Part shown: positions 43,753 to 52,176 of the stretch, piece by piece
Layout: each line of letters opens with the position of its first letter
How positions within the stretch are numbered: position 1 is the stretch's first letter
Assembly: GCF_005405925.1 (NCBI RefSeq)
Contig: NZ_BJHV01000001.1
Location: forward strand, 1,860,001 to 1,924,000
Source of the DNA: Streptomyces antimycoticus
GTDB lineage: Bacteria > Actinomycetota > Actinomycetes > Streptomycetales > Streptomycetaceae
Length of the DNA stretch: 64,000 bases
Direction: 5' to 3'
Made by a program: the position numbers and the translations under genes
Notes under the pieces: generated by a model
Databases searched by the model: none
What the model saw: the letters and a program-made list of their open reading frames with translations, nothing else
What the model was told of the DNA's origin: nothing

Positions 43753-44814
43753 TCAGCCGACCGTCACCAGCACCTTCATCTGGTCCGGGCCGCCGGCGGC
43801 CCGGAACGCCTCGTCCGCTCGCTCCAGGGGGAAGGTGGCGGTGACGAACTCGTCAGCCGGTACGACGCCGGTCTCGAGAAGCGACATCGCGGCGCGCACG
43901 TCCTCCCCGACGTACATGAGGGAGCCCCGCACGGTGATCTCGCGGTCCTGGACGAGGTCCAGCGGGACACTCGACGGGCCCTGGGGCACGCCGACGACCA
44001 TGACGGTGCCGCCCTTCTCGACGGACTGGACGGCCTGGGTGATCGAGGCGGACACGGAGACGCAGTCGAACACCACGTCCGCGCCGCCGCCGAGCCGCTC
44101 CCTGACCAGGTCCGGCAGACCGGGGGTGCCGGAGGCGAGCGCCGCGTCCGCCCCCAGCCGCACGGCCCGGTCCCGCTTCGCCGCCACCGGATCGGTGACG
44201 ATCACGGTCCGCGCGCCCGCCGCGCGTGCGGCCAGGGCCGTGAGCAGCCCGATCGGCCCGGCGCCGAGGACCAGCACGCCACCGCCGACGAGGTCCCCGG
44301 CCTGGCGCACCGCGTGGACGGGAGTGGCCAGCGGTTCGACGAGCACGGCCTGGACATCGGTGAGCTGATCGGGCACCCGGTGCAGCCGGTCGGCGGAGAC
44401 GGTGAAGCTGTCCGCCATCGCCCCGGCCGTCTGACAGCCGACCACGCGCAGCCCCCCGCAGATGTTGTAGCGGCCGGAGCGGCAGTGGCGGCACGTCCCG
44501 CACACCAGATTGGGCTCGAGCAGCACCCGGTCCCCCTCGGCCACGGATGTGACGCCGGGGCCAAGGCCGGCGACCACGCCGACGGCCTCGTGTCCCGGGT
44601 GGTACGGCCGGGAGATGAAGGGGTGTTCGCCGCGGCGGGCGTGTACGTCCGAGCCGCAGATGCCGGTCAGCAGGGTGCGTACCCGCGCCTCGCCGGCCGC
44701 GGGCCGCGCACGTGCCACCTCCTCCACGATGACCTCACCGTCCGCGGTCACGGTCACCCGCCGGTCCGTCGTTCCCCGTTGCCCTGCGCCGCCCGGTGTC
44801 GTCGATGTGCTCAT
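43753..44814 (-). CDS. Zinc-dependent alcohol/polyol dehydrogenase (MDR)
   Basis: A 353-aa enzyme: TGICGSDVHARRGEHPFISR then PYHPGHEAVGVV, structural lobe LVCGTCRHCRSGRYNICGGL, NAD site VLVLGAGPIGLLTALAARAA, and GADVVFDCVSVSASITQAVQ. Sorbitol-dehydrogenase-like layout. ATG 44814 overlaps the stop of the upstream SDR (ATGA). Probably oxidises an adjacent hydroxyl of the same polyol. Confidence 0.87.
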   Translation of the reverse strand: MSTSTTPGGAGQRGTTDRRVTVTADGEVIVEEVARARPAAGEARVRTLLTGICGSDVHARRGEHPFISRPYHPGHEAVGVVAGLGPGVTSVAEGDRVLLEPNLVCGTCRHCRSGRYNICGGLRVVGCQTAGAMADSFTVSADRLHRVPDQLTDVQAVLVEPLATPVHAVRQAGDLVGGGVLVLGAGPIGLLTALAARAAGARTVIVTDPVAAKRDRAVRLGADAALASGTPGLPDLVRERLGGGADVVFDCVSVSASITQAVQSVEKGGTVMVVGVPQGPSSVPLDLVQDREITVRGSLMYVGEDVRAAMSLLETGVVPADEFVTATFPLERADEAFRAAGGPDQMKVLVTVG

Positions 44815-45527
44815 CGGAGTGCGAACCCCCCGTCCATCAGCAGTTCCGTGCCCACGCAGTAGGCGGCCTCGTCACCGAGCAGCCAGGCGATGGCGGCGGC
44901 GATCTCCTCGGGTTCCGCGAACCGTCCGGCGACGGTGCCCTCCTTCCACCCCGCGTGCAGGTGCTGCTTGAGGTCGTTGAGCGCGGTGGCGACATAGCCG
45001 GGCGCGATGCTGTTGACCCGCACGCCACGCGGGCCCCACTCGACGGCCAGGGAACGGGTCAGCGCGCTCACGGCGGCCTTGGAGGCGTTGTACGCGGACT
45101 GCTTCTGCGGGTGGTTGACGATATGAGTGCCGGACATCGAGGAGACCGTGACGATCCGGCCCCCTGTCCCGTCGAGCATCCGCCGGGCGGCCGCGGCGCA
45201 GCTGAGGAACGTCCCCCTCAGATTGACGCCGAGCACCCGGTCGAACTCGGCGGCGCTCATCCGCTCCGCGGGTACATCGTCCTCGACCACCCCGGCGGCC
45301 GCCACGAGACCGTCGATCCGGCCGCCCTCGGTGACGACCCTGGCGATCGCGGCCGCCACACTGTCCTCGTCGGTGACATCGCAGAGGATGGATCGCCCGG
45401 CGGGCGATTCGGTGAGATCGAGGGCGTACACCTCGGCGCCCAGACCGGCCAGGTGCGCGCAGGTGGCCCGTCCGATGCCGCCGGCGGCTCCGGTGACCGC
45501 TATCCGGGCACCCTGATACCAGGACAT
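44811..45527 (-). CDS. SDR-family oxidoreductase, GntR-regulated
   Basis: A 238-aa classical SDR: GARIAVTGAAGGIGRATCAH, DGLVAAAGVVEDDVPAERMS, IVTVSSMSGTHIVNHPQKQS then AYNASKAAVSALTRSLAVEW (Ser, YxxxK) and CVGTELLMDGGFALR. ATG 45527 with AAGGAG. First gene of the minus-strand unit. Its promoter carries a GntR operator overlapping the -35 box, shared with the FGGY kinase promoter. Confidence 0.9.
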   Translation of the reverse strand: MSWYQGARIAVTGAAGGIGRATCAHLAGLGAEVYALDLTESPAGRSILCDVTDEDSVAAAIARVVTEGGRIDGLVAAAGVVEDDVPAERMSAAEFDRVLGVNLRGTFLSCAAAARRMLDGTGGRIVTVSSMSGTHIVNHPQKQSAYNASKAAVSALTRSLAVEWGPRGVRVNSIAPGYVATALNDLKQHLHAGWKEGTVAGRFAEPEEIAAAIAWLLGDEAAYCVGTELLMDGGFALR

Positions 45528-45556
45528 GATGTCTCCTTGCGTGGACTCCGGCAGCG

Positions 45557-45587
45557 ATAAGACGGCCTGTACGTACAGGATGTCAAG
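45557..45587 (-). promoter_or_regulatory. Promoter with GntR operator, leftward unit
   Basis: On the minus strand TTGACA (45586-45581) is followed directly by the operator: CCTGTACGTACAGG at 45579-45566 is a perfect 14-bp palindrome. After an 18-nt spacer comes TCTTAT, a possible -10. The 22 bp from the C before TTGACA through the palindrome are identical to those at 46514-46535 on the plus strand. Confidence 0.8.
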
Positions 45588-45629
45588 AGGACGGGCTGTT
45601 GTCTTCCTGCCTAGCGCTACGCTTGCGTC

Positions 45630-46418
45630 GTGGAACCCGGACGGATTGACCGCAGCGCCGCACTGCCCTTCTACGCGCAACTCAAGGAGTTGCTGCTGCC
45701 TCAGCTCGGCAGCGTCTGGAAGGTGGGTGAGCGCCTGCCCGGTGAGGTGAGCCTGTGCGAGCAGTACGGCGTCTCCCGGACCGTCGTGCGTCAGGCCCTC
45801 GACGAACTGGAGGGTGAGGGCCGCATCGTGCGGCGCAAGGGGCAGGGCACCTTCGTGGCCGCCCGCAAGGTCGACGAGTCGCTCTTCCAGTCCATGACGG
45901 GACTGCATGAGGATGTGGCCGCCCGCGGTTCCGTGCTGGTCAGCGCGGTGCGTCGGCTGGAATTCGCCCCCGCGACGGCGGACGCCGCCCGCGAGCTCGA
46001 GGTCGAGGAGGGCTCGCCGCTGCTCCATCTGGAGCGACTGCGCTACGTCAACGACGAGCCGTGGGCGCTGACCAGCACCTGGCTGCCGCACCAGGTGGCC
46101 CCCGGGCTGCTCGACGAGGACCTGACACGGCAGTCGCTCTACGCCCTTCTGGAGGACAAGTACGGCGTCAGCCTGGACCATGGCAGGCGTCTGGTGGAGG
46201 CGGTGCCCGCCGCCCCGTCGGTGGCCGAGGCGCTCGGCGTGGACGCCCACGATCCGGTGCTGCTCCTGCGCAGCACCGCCTGGGACCAGGAGGGCAGGCC
46301 GGTGGAGTACTTCACCGCCTACCACCGCGCGGACCGCAGCCGCTTCCAGGTGCATGTGCGCAGGAGGCGCCGGTCCGGAGCGCCACCGTCGATGCTGGTG
46401 AGCGACAGCTCCGACTGA
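45630..46418 (+). CDS. GntR-family regulator, HutC subfamily (UTRA domain)
   Basis: A 262-aa regulator. The wHTH reads LPGEVSLCEQYGVSRTVVRQ then ALDELEGEGRIVRRKGQGTF. The UTRA ligand domain spans about 95-245 (DEPWALTSTWLPHQVAPGLL and PVEYFTAYHRADRSRFQVHV). GTG 45630 is the start. It lies between two units whose promoters both carry CCTGTACGTACAGG, fitting HutC-type recognition, so it should repress both until a pathway metabolite binds. An intrinsic terminator follows it. Confidence 0.9.
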   Translation: MEPGRIDRSAALPFYAQLKELLLPQLGSVWKVGERLPGEVSLCEQYGVSRTVVRQALDELEGEGRIVRRKGQGTFVAARKVDESLFQSMTGLHEDVAARGSVLVSAVRRLEFAPATADAARELEVEEGSPLLHLERLRYVNDEPWALTSTWLPHQVAPGLLDEDLTRQSLYALLEDKYGVSLDHGRRLVEAVPAAPSVAEALGVDAHDPVLLLRSTAWDQEGRPVEYFTAYHRADRSRFQVHVRRRRRSGAPPSMLVSDSSD

Positions 46419-46434
46419 AATACGCTCCCACCTG

Positions 46435-46475
46435 GGCGGCGGACCGATGTGAACGACGGGTCCGCCGCCCTTTTC
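46435..46475 (+). terminator. Intrinsic terminator after the GntR gene
   Basis: GGGCGGCGGACC (46435-46446) pairs with GGTCCGCCGCCC (46460-46471), followed by TTTT. It isolates the regulator from the kinase operon whose promoter starts about 40 bp later. Confidence 0.85.
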
Positions 46476-46513
46476 GCGACCCCGCGGCCCGTTCGTACCT
46501 CACGCCTATCGTC

Positions 46514-46543
46514 CTTGACATCCTGTACGTACAGGATGACAGT
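46514..46543 (+). promoter_or_regulatory. Promoter with GntR operator, rightward kinase unit
   Basis: TTGACA at 46515-46520 is overlapped by the 18-bp perfect palindrome ATCCTGTACGTACAGGAT (46520-46537). A repressor here would block the -35. A 17-nt spacer leads to GACAGT as a weak -10. The same palindrome core controls the divergent SDR unit. Confidence 0.8.
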
Positions 46544-46599
46544 TGCCTGCGCACCGTTCCAGGCCTATGCCCGGACACCAGGAAGCTGGGGAGACATCC

Positions 46600-48090
46600 G
46601 TGATCATCGCCCATGACCTCGGCACCACTGGGAACAAGGCGTCCCTGCACACCGATGACGGCCGACTGGTGGCGGCGGTGACCGTGCGCTACGACACCGA
46701 CTTCCGCGCGGGCGGCATCGCGGAACAGGACCCCGACTCCTGGTGGCAGGCGGTCTGCCGGGCCGGCCGCGAACTGCTGGCCCGCAGCGGGACACCTAGG
46801 GAGCGGATCAGCGTCATCGGGTTCAGCGGCCAGATGATGGGGGCCGTGCTGCTCGACCGCGCGCACCGGCCCGTGCGGCCCGCGATGATCTGGGCCGACC
46901 ACCGCAGCGCCGAGCAGGCGAGGACGCTGGCCGCCGGGCTCGGCGAGGAGCGCGCGTACCGGCTGCTGGGGCACCGGATCCACCCGACCTACTCGCTGTC
47001 CAAGGTCATGTGGGTGCGCGACAACGAACCGCGGACCTTCCGCCGGGTGGCCCATGTGTGCCTGGCCAAGGACTACATTGTCCAGCGCCTGACCGGCACG
47101 CTCGCCACCGATCCCTCCGACGCTTCCAGCACCAACGCCTTCGACCAGCGGGCGGGCGTCTGGTCACCAGCCGTGCTCGACGTGGCGGCCATCGACCCGG
47201 GCCTGCTGCCCGACATCGTGGAGTCCACCTCGGTCGTCGGCCGGGTCCGTGCGCACGTCGCGGAGGAGACCGGGGTGCCCGCCGGAGTCCCTGTCGTCAT
47301 CGGCGCCGGAGACGGCCCCCTCGCCGCGCTCGGCGCCGGGGTTCTGACATCCGGCGACAGTGCCTACACCTACCTCGGCTCCTCCTCGTGGATCTCGATG
47401 TCGGCCCGGCGGCCGCTGTACGACCCGGCCATGCGCACCATGACGTTCAACCACGTCCTGCCCGGACACTATGTGCCGACGGCCACCATGCAGGCGGGCG
47501 GCGCCTCACTCGAGTGGATCGCCCACCTGCTGCGCCCCGATGACGGTCCGGAGCGCATCGCCCGCACCCTCACGCGGATCGACGACGCCGACACCACGGG
47601 GCTCTACTTCCTGCCCCACCTGCTCGGCGAGCGCTCGCCGTACTGGAACGCCGACGCCCGTGGCGCCTTCGTCGGACTCTCCCGGCACCATGGCCCCGCG
47701 CATCTGGCGAAGGCCGTCCTGGAGGGAGTCGCCTTCAACCTGGCGACCTGCGTCACCGCCTTCCGCGAGGCCGGGCATCCGGTCGACCGCGTCGACGCCA
47801 TCGGCGGTGGCGCGGCGAGCGACACCTGGCTGCACATCCTCGCCGACGTCTGGGGGGCTCGCGTGCGCCGCCGCAGCATCGTCGAGGAGGCCAACAGCCT
47901 CGGTGCCGCCGTCACCGCCGCCGTGGGCGGCGGTCTGGTCGACGGCTTCGAGGTCGCTCGCGAACTCTCCACGGTGGAAGCGGAGTTCACGCCCTCCGCG
48001 GACCGGCACCGCGACTACACCGCGCGCCATCGGGAGTTCCTGGACGCCTATCGCAGCCTGGAGCCCTGGTTCGCGCGGGAGCGTGCGTAA
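46600..48090 (+). CDS. FGGY-family carbohydrate kinase (xylulokinase-like)
   Basis: A 496-aa kinase: HDLGTTGNKASLHTDDGRLV (phosphate loop), EQDPDSWWQAVCRAGREL, GFSGQMMGAVLLDRAHRPVR, catalytic Asp in VVIGAGDGPLAALGAGVLTS, and AIGGGAASDTWLHILADVWG. It resembles XylB more than GlpK, so a ketose such as xylulose or ribulose is likely. GTG 46600 is preceded by GGGGAG; ATG 46567 is a less likely alternative. With the transketolase subunits it would feed phosphorylated ketose into the pentose phosphate pathway. Confidence 0.88.
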   Translation: MIIAHDLGTTGNKASLHTDDGRLVAAVTVRYDTDFRAGGIAEQDPDSWWQAVCRAGRELLARSGTPRERISVIGFSGQMMGAVLLDRAHRPVRPAMIWADHRSAEQARTLAAGLGEERAYRLLGHRIHPTYSLSKVMWVRDNEPRTFRRVAHVCLAKDYIVQRLTGTLATDPSDASSTNAFDQRAGVWSPAVLDVAAIDPGLLPDIVESTSVVGRVRAHVAEETGVPAGVPVVIGAGDGPLAALGAGVLTSGDSAYTYLGSSSWISMSARRPLYDPAMRTMTFNHVLPGHYVPTATMQAGGASLEWIAHLLRPDDGPERIARTLTRIDDADTTGLYFLPHLLGERSPYWNADARGAFVGLSRHHGPAHLAKAVLEGVAFNLATCVTAFREAGHPVDRVDAIGGGAASDTWLHILADVWGARVRRRSIVEEANSLGAAVTAAVGGGLVDGFEVARELSTVEAEFTPSADRHRDYTARHREFLDAYRSLEPWFARERA

Positions 48091-48126
48091 CCGCGCCGCA
48101 CACCGGGTCGCCCCTGACGCCCAGAA

Positions 48127-48165
48127 ATTCTCACCCACTAGACAGGTAGTCCATGTCGTGAGAAT
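48127..48165 (+). promoter_or_regulatory. Operator B: shared IclR-type site before the lactonase operon
   Basis: The core TAGACAGGTAGTCCA is at 48139-48153, followed by TGTCGTGAGAA. The site is framed by the perfect 8-bp inverted repeat ATTCTCAC (48127-48134) and GTGAGAAT (48158-48165). It ends 53 nt before the SMP-30 start codon, so the lactonase operon has its own promoter distinct from the kinase. Confidence 0.7.
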
Positions 48166-48218
48166 GTACCGTGGCCGCCGTGATCGCTCGTCGCGGTGCC
48201 ACGACGAACAGGAGCCCT

Positions 48219-49190
48219 ATGCGCCCATCGGTGACGACCGTCCATGCCACTCCCGTCGCCGGCGGGTTCACCTTCCTCGAGGGGCCTCGATGGCGCGACG
48301 GCGAGCTGTTCGCCGCCGACTTCTACAGCGAGCGGGTACTCGCCTTCCGCCCGGACCGCTCGCCGACCGCCCGTCATGAGGTGCGCACGGTGTGCGAGGT
48401 ACCGGGTCGGCCGTCCGGGCTCGGATTCGCGCCCGACGGCTCACTGCTCGTCGTCTCGATGCTGAAGCGTGCCCTCCTGCGGTGGGACGGCCGGGCCCTC
48501 ACCACCGTGGCGCGCTTCGGCCACCTCATCGAGGGCGTCGCCAACGACATGCTCGTCACCGAGTCCGGCTGGGCCCTCATCGGCAACTTCGGCAATACGG
48601 ACGCCGAACCCGACTCCCTGCGCGAGACCTCCCTGGTGCGGGTCTCCCCCGACGGGAGGACCGATCCGCAGGGCCACGGCCTCAACTTCCCCAACGGCAT
48701 GGTGCTCACCGCGGGCCGCCGGCGGCTGCTCGTGGCGGAGACCTTCGCCGGACGCATCTCCTCGTGGCCGGTGACCTGGGGCGGCGACGGGCGGCCCACG
48801 CTCGGGGAGCCGCGGGTGTGGAAGCAGTTCGGCAGCCCGCCCGGCCACCTCGACATCGAACGCGCCACCCGTGAGCTGCCCGTACTGCCCGACGGTCTGG
48901 CCATCGACGCACACGACCGGGTCTGGGTCGCCTCCTCGATCGGGCACGGCGCCCAGCTTCTCGCGCCGGTCGGCACCCCCCTCGCCTTCGTCGAAACCGG
49001 CGGCCTCAGCGCCTACGCGGTTGCCCTCGGCGGCGCCGACCAGTCCGTTCTCTACCTCTGCTGCTCGCCGCCACTCGGCACCGTCGACCCCGCCGTCACC
49101 ACCGACTCGGTGCTGTACGCCGCGGATATCTCGGCACTGCGCCGACCCGCACCGCGCGCCTCCCGCGCCCCAGGAAAGGAGACACCATGA
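48219..49190 (+). CDS. SMP-30/gluconolactonase-family lactonase
   Basis: A 323-aa six-bladed propeller: FTFLEGPRWRDGELFAADFY (metal Glu), GLNFPNGMVLTAGRRRLLVA then ETFAGRI (metal Asn) and PVLPDGLAIDAHDRVWVASS (metal Asp). It hydrolyses an aldonolactone made by one of the sugar dehydrogenases. ATG 48219 has AGGAG upstream. Its stop overlaps the next start as ATGA, giving a four-gene unit lactonase-MDR-epimerase-SDR. Confidence 0.9.
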   Translation: MRPSVTTVHATPVAGGFTFLEGPRWRDGELFAADFYSERVLAFRPDRSPTARHEVRTVCEVPGRPSGLGFAPDGSLLVVSMLKRALLRWDGRALTTVARFGHLIEGVANDMLVTESGWALIGNFGNTDAEPDSLRETSLVRVSPDGRTDPQGHGLNFPNGMVLTAGRRRLLVAETFAGRISSWPVTWGGDGRPTLGEPRVWKQFGSPPGHLDIERATRELPVLPDGLAIDAHDRVWVASSIGHGAQLLAPVGTPLAFVETGGLSAYAVALGGADQSVLYLCCSPPLGTVDPAVTTDSVLYAADISALRRPAPRASRAPGKETP

Positions 49191-50242
49191 CAACCACCAC
49201 CGCGCCGACCGCCACGGTTCGTGCGCTGCGGTTCGCCGCGAAGGAGAGGGTCGCCGTCGTCGACGCCCCGCTCCCCGAGCCCGGGCCGGGCGAGCTGATC
49301 CTCGATGTGAAGGCCGCAGGGCTGTGCGGAAGCGACCTGCACTACTTCCATATGACGCACGAGGAGATGCGGCAGGCGACTCAGCCGCGCTCGCCCGAGA
49401 TGACGCCCGGCCATGAGATCGCCGGAGTGGTCAAGGCGGTCGGGCCCGGCGTGAACCACCCCGAGGTGGGCGACCGTGTCGCGGTACAGCACTACTCCGG
49501 CTGCGGCCGGTGCGAGAGCTGCCGGCGCGGCTGGGACGTGCACTGCGAGCGCGGCGCACGGGTGTACTCGCTCAATCGGCCCGGTGGCTGCCAGGACGAG
49601 CTGGTCGTCACGGCCAAGGACTGCGTGGTGCTGCCCGACGAGGTGAGCTTCCCCGTCGGCGCGTTCCTCGCCTGCGGTGCCACGACCGCCTACCAGGCGC
49701 TGCTCCGCTCGGAGGTGAGGCCGGGCGAGACCGTGGTCGTCATCGGCGTCGGCCCGGTCGGTCTCGCCGTGCTCGCCTGGGCCAAGGCATTCGGGCTGCG
49801 CGCCGTCGGCACCGACCCGAGCCCCGAGCGCCGCGTCTTCGCCGAACGTCTCGGCTACTCCGAGATCCACGATTCCGCGGGCTTCGACATCGAGGCCGTG
49901 GTGCCCGGCGGCGCGAGCGCCGTCATCGACACCTCGGGGAACGTCCACGGCCGCCGTACCGCCCTCGAGGTCGTGAAGACCTGGGGCACGGTGGTGTTCG
50001 TGGGGCTCGGCCCCGACTTCGCCATCGACCCGGTGCCGGACCTGATCATGCGGCAGGTGACCCTGCGCGGCATGTTCGTCTTCAGCGTGCCGCTGATGAT
50101 GGAGGCCGTGGCGGAAGCCGGCCGGCTCGGTGTCGACCTCGCTCCGATCATCACCAGCGTCTCCTCGATCGAGGAGGGTCCCGATGCCTTCGCGGACTTC
50201 GCCGCGGGCAGCGTCGGCAAGTCGGTCATCGGATGGGAGTGA
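49187..50242 (+). CDS. Zinc-dependent alcohol/polyol dehydrogenase (MDR)
   Basis: A 351-aa MDR: AAGLCGSDLHYFHMTHEEMR (extended loop after the catalytic Cys), MTPGHEIAGVVKAVGPG, SGCGRCESCRRGWDVHCERG (structural zinc) and VVVIGVGPVGLAVLAWAKAF (NAD). It probably oxidises a sugar or polyol hydroxyl, supplying a lactone or keto product to its neighbours. ATG 49187 overlaps the lactonase stop. Confidence 0.87.
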   Translation: MTTTTAPTATVRALRFAAKERVAVVDAPLPEPGPGELILDVKAAGLCGSDLHYFHMTHEEMRQATQPRSPEMTPGHEIAGVVKAVGPGVNHPEVGDRVAVQHYSGCGRCESCRRGWDVHCERGARVYSLNRPGGCQDELVVTAKDCVVLPDEVSFPVGAFLACGATTAYQALLRSEVRPGETVVVIGVGPVGLAVLAWAKAFGLRAVGTDPSPERRVFAERLGYSEIHDSAGFDIEAVVPGGASAVIDTSGNVHGRRTALEVVKTWGTVVFVGLGPDFAIDPVPDLIMRQVTLRGMFVFSVPLMMEAVAEAGRLGVDLAPIITSVSSIEEGPDAFADFAAGSVGKSVIGWE

Positions 50243-50244
50243 GC

Positions 50245-51306
50245 ATGGCGAGCGAAACAGCGGTCCGGCCCGTCGACGGCGGTGCGTGGACACTGGAGAA
50301 CGACGCGGTCACGGTGCTGGTGAACCCGGCCCGGGGCACCGACATCCTCTCACTGGTCTGGAAGGCCACCGGCGAGGAGATCCTGTGGCGCAACCCGCGC
50401 TGGGTGGACCGGGTGCCGGCGTCCGACACGGCGGACGCCGGCGACGTGTCGTTCTTCGACAACTACGCGGGCGGCGTACAGGAGTTGTTCCCGAACGCGG
50501 GGCCACCGACCACCGTGCACGGCGCTCCGCTGCCGTTCCACGGTGAGGCGGCTCGACGCTCGTGGACGGCCGGGGCCGTGCAGACGGAGGACGGGACCGC
50601 GCTACGGTGCGTCACCCGGCTCGCCCGTTACCCGTTCCGTATGACGAAGTCCTTCTCGCTCGACGGCTCCGTGCTGCGCTTCCGAAGTGAGGTGGAGAAC
50701 CTTTCGACGCGGGATCTCCCCTCGAACTGGGGTCTGCATCCCGCCTTCAACACCGCGACCGTGGCCCGCGCGGCCACCGTGTACGGCCCCTTCGAGGAGC
50801 TCACCGCACACCCTGAGGACTTCGGCGCCCGGCAGTGGATGGCACCGGGCGAGACGCGACGGGTGCCCGCCGTGGCCCCGGGCGTGGGAGGCCTCGAGCT
50901 CGCGCCGGGCGACGGCCCGACGGCCGACCTCGGTTACGCCACCGCCACCGGCGGATGGTTCGGGCTGCGCTCACCCGGCTGCGGCCTGGTGGCGACGATG
51001 AGCTGGCAGCCAGAACTGTTCCCCGAGATATGGGTGTGGCAGGAGTGCCACGCACCCGGCGATTACCCCTGGTGGGGCAGCGAACACATCGTGGCCGTCG
51101 AACCGCACACCACCTCGCCGTTCATGCCGCTCGGCGAGAGGCTGGAGCGCCCCGGCGTGCCCGTAATCGCCGGCGGATCGACGCTGAGCGCCCAGTTCAC
51201 CCTCGGCGTGCACGAGATCGCCGAGGACGAGGTGCCGGTCGATGTCGACGAACGGGGCGTGCCGGTGCTGATCACCGTGCCGGACGAGGGAGAGGGCGTG
51301 GCATGA
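50245..51306 (+). CDS. Aldose-1-epimerase-like protein (galactose-mutarotase fold)
   Basis: A 353-aa protein of the mutarotase-like superfamily: WTLENDAVTVLVNPARGTDI, FFDNYAGGVQELFPNAGPPT, VHGAPLPFHGEAARRSW, WGLHPAFNT and YPWWGSEHIVAVEPHTTSPF (conserved Glu of the mutarotase site region). It likely interconverts anomers of the pathway sugar. ATG 50245 with GGGAG 5 nt ahead is preferred; GTG 50239 overlapping the MDR stop as GTGA is possible. Coupled to the following SDR by ATGA. Confidence 0.8.
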   Translation: MASETAVRPVDGGAWTLENDAVTVLVNPARGTDILSLVWKATGEEILWRNPRWVDRVPASDTADAGDVSFFDNYAGGVQELFPNAGPPTTVHGAPLPFHGEAARRSWTAGAVQTEDGTALRCVTRLARYPFRMTKSFSLDGSVLRFRSEVENLSTRDLPSNWGLHPAFNTATVARAATVYGPFEELTAHPEDFGARQWMAPGETRRVPAVAPGVGGLELAPGDGPTADLGYATATGGWFGLRSPGCGLVATMSWQPELFPEIWVWQECHAPGDYPWWGSEHIVAVEPHTTSPFMPLGERLERPGVPVIAGGSTLSAQFTLGVHEIAEDEVPVDVDERGVPVLITVPDEGEGVA

Positions 51307-52088
51307 GCCGATTCACCGATCGCGTCGCGATCGTCACCGGAGCGGGGGCGGGCATCGGCCGGGCCGCGGCCGAGCGCATCGCGAGCGAGGGCGGCTCCGT
51401 CGCCGTCTTCGACATCTCGGCCGAGCGCGCCGAGGAAGCCGCGCACACGATCGCCGACGCCGGTGGCTCCGCCACGCCCTTCGCGGTGGACGTCTCCGAC
51501 GGTGACCAGGTGCGGACCGCCGTGGACGAGGTGGTGGCCACGCTCGGCGTCCCGTTCTCGCTCGTCAACAGCGCGGGCATCCTGCGCATCTCCCCCGCCC
51601 TCGAGACGAGTGTGGACGACTTCGACACGGTGCTCGGCGTCAACCTGCGGGGCACGTTCCTCATGGCCACCGCGGTCGCGCGGCATATGGTGGCGGCGAA
51701 GCGGCCGGGCCGTATCGTCAACGTCTCGTCGATCCACTCGGTGATCTCGCTGCGCGATGCGGCCGCCTACGCCGCCTCCAAGGGCGGGATCGACGCGCTC
51801 ACCTTCACCCTCGCGGGCGAGTGGGCCGAGTACGGCATCACGGTCAACGCGGTGCGTCCCGGAGCGACCTGGTCCGCGCTGACCACGCCGCTCTACACGG
51901 ACGACGTCGTGGCCTCGCTGAACCGCCGCATCCCGCTCGGCGCGGTCGCCCGCGCGGAGCAGGTGGCCGCGGCGATCGCCTACCTGGCCTCCGAGGACGC
52001 GTCGTACTCCACCGGAGCGACGCTCTCGGTCGACGGCGGCTACACCATCAACGGCGACATGCCGGACACGGCCTACCAATGCGATTGA
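51303..52088 (+). CDS. SDR-family oxidoreductase
   Basis: A 261-aa classical SDR: VAIVTGAGAGIGRAAAERIA, LVNSAGILRISPALETSV, IVNVSSIHSVISLRDAAAYA then ASKGGIDALTFTLAGEWAEY (Ser, YxxxK) and YSTGATLSVDGGYTING. It resembles glucose- or gluconate-type SDRs. Last gene of the lactonase unit. A 21-bp perfect hairpin follows 12 bp after the stop. Confidence 0.88.
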   Translation: MSRFTDRVAIVTGAGAGIGRAAAERIASEGGSVAVFDISAERAEEAAHTIADAGGSATPFAVDVSDGDQVRTAVDEVVATLGVPFSLVNSAGILRISPALETSVDDFDTVLGVNLRGTFLMATAVARHMVAAKRPGRIVNVSSIHSVISLRDAAAYAASKGGIDALTFTLAGEWAEYGITVNAVRPGATWSALTTPLYTDDVVASLNRRIPLGAVARAEQVAAAIAYLASEDASYSTGATLSVDGGYTINGDMPDTAYQCD

Positions 52089-52100
52089 CCGATCGCATGG

Positions 52101-52146
52101 CATACGGCAGGGGCCGGAATCTCACGATTCCGGCCCCTGCCGTATG
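52101..52146. terminator. Very strong bidirectional terminator (21-bp perfect stem)
   Basis: The left arm 52101-52121 begins CATACGGCAGGGGCCGG and the right arm 52126-52146 is its exact complement, with loop TCAC. It separates the lactonase operon from the convergent ABC transporter operon. Confidence 0.92.
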
Positions 52147-52176
52147 AGCGCGGCCCCGGCGGTGGCCCGCCCGGGA

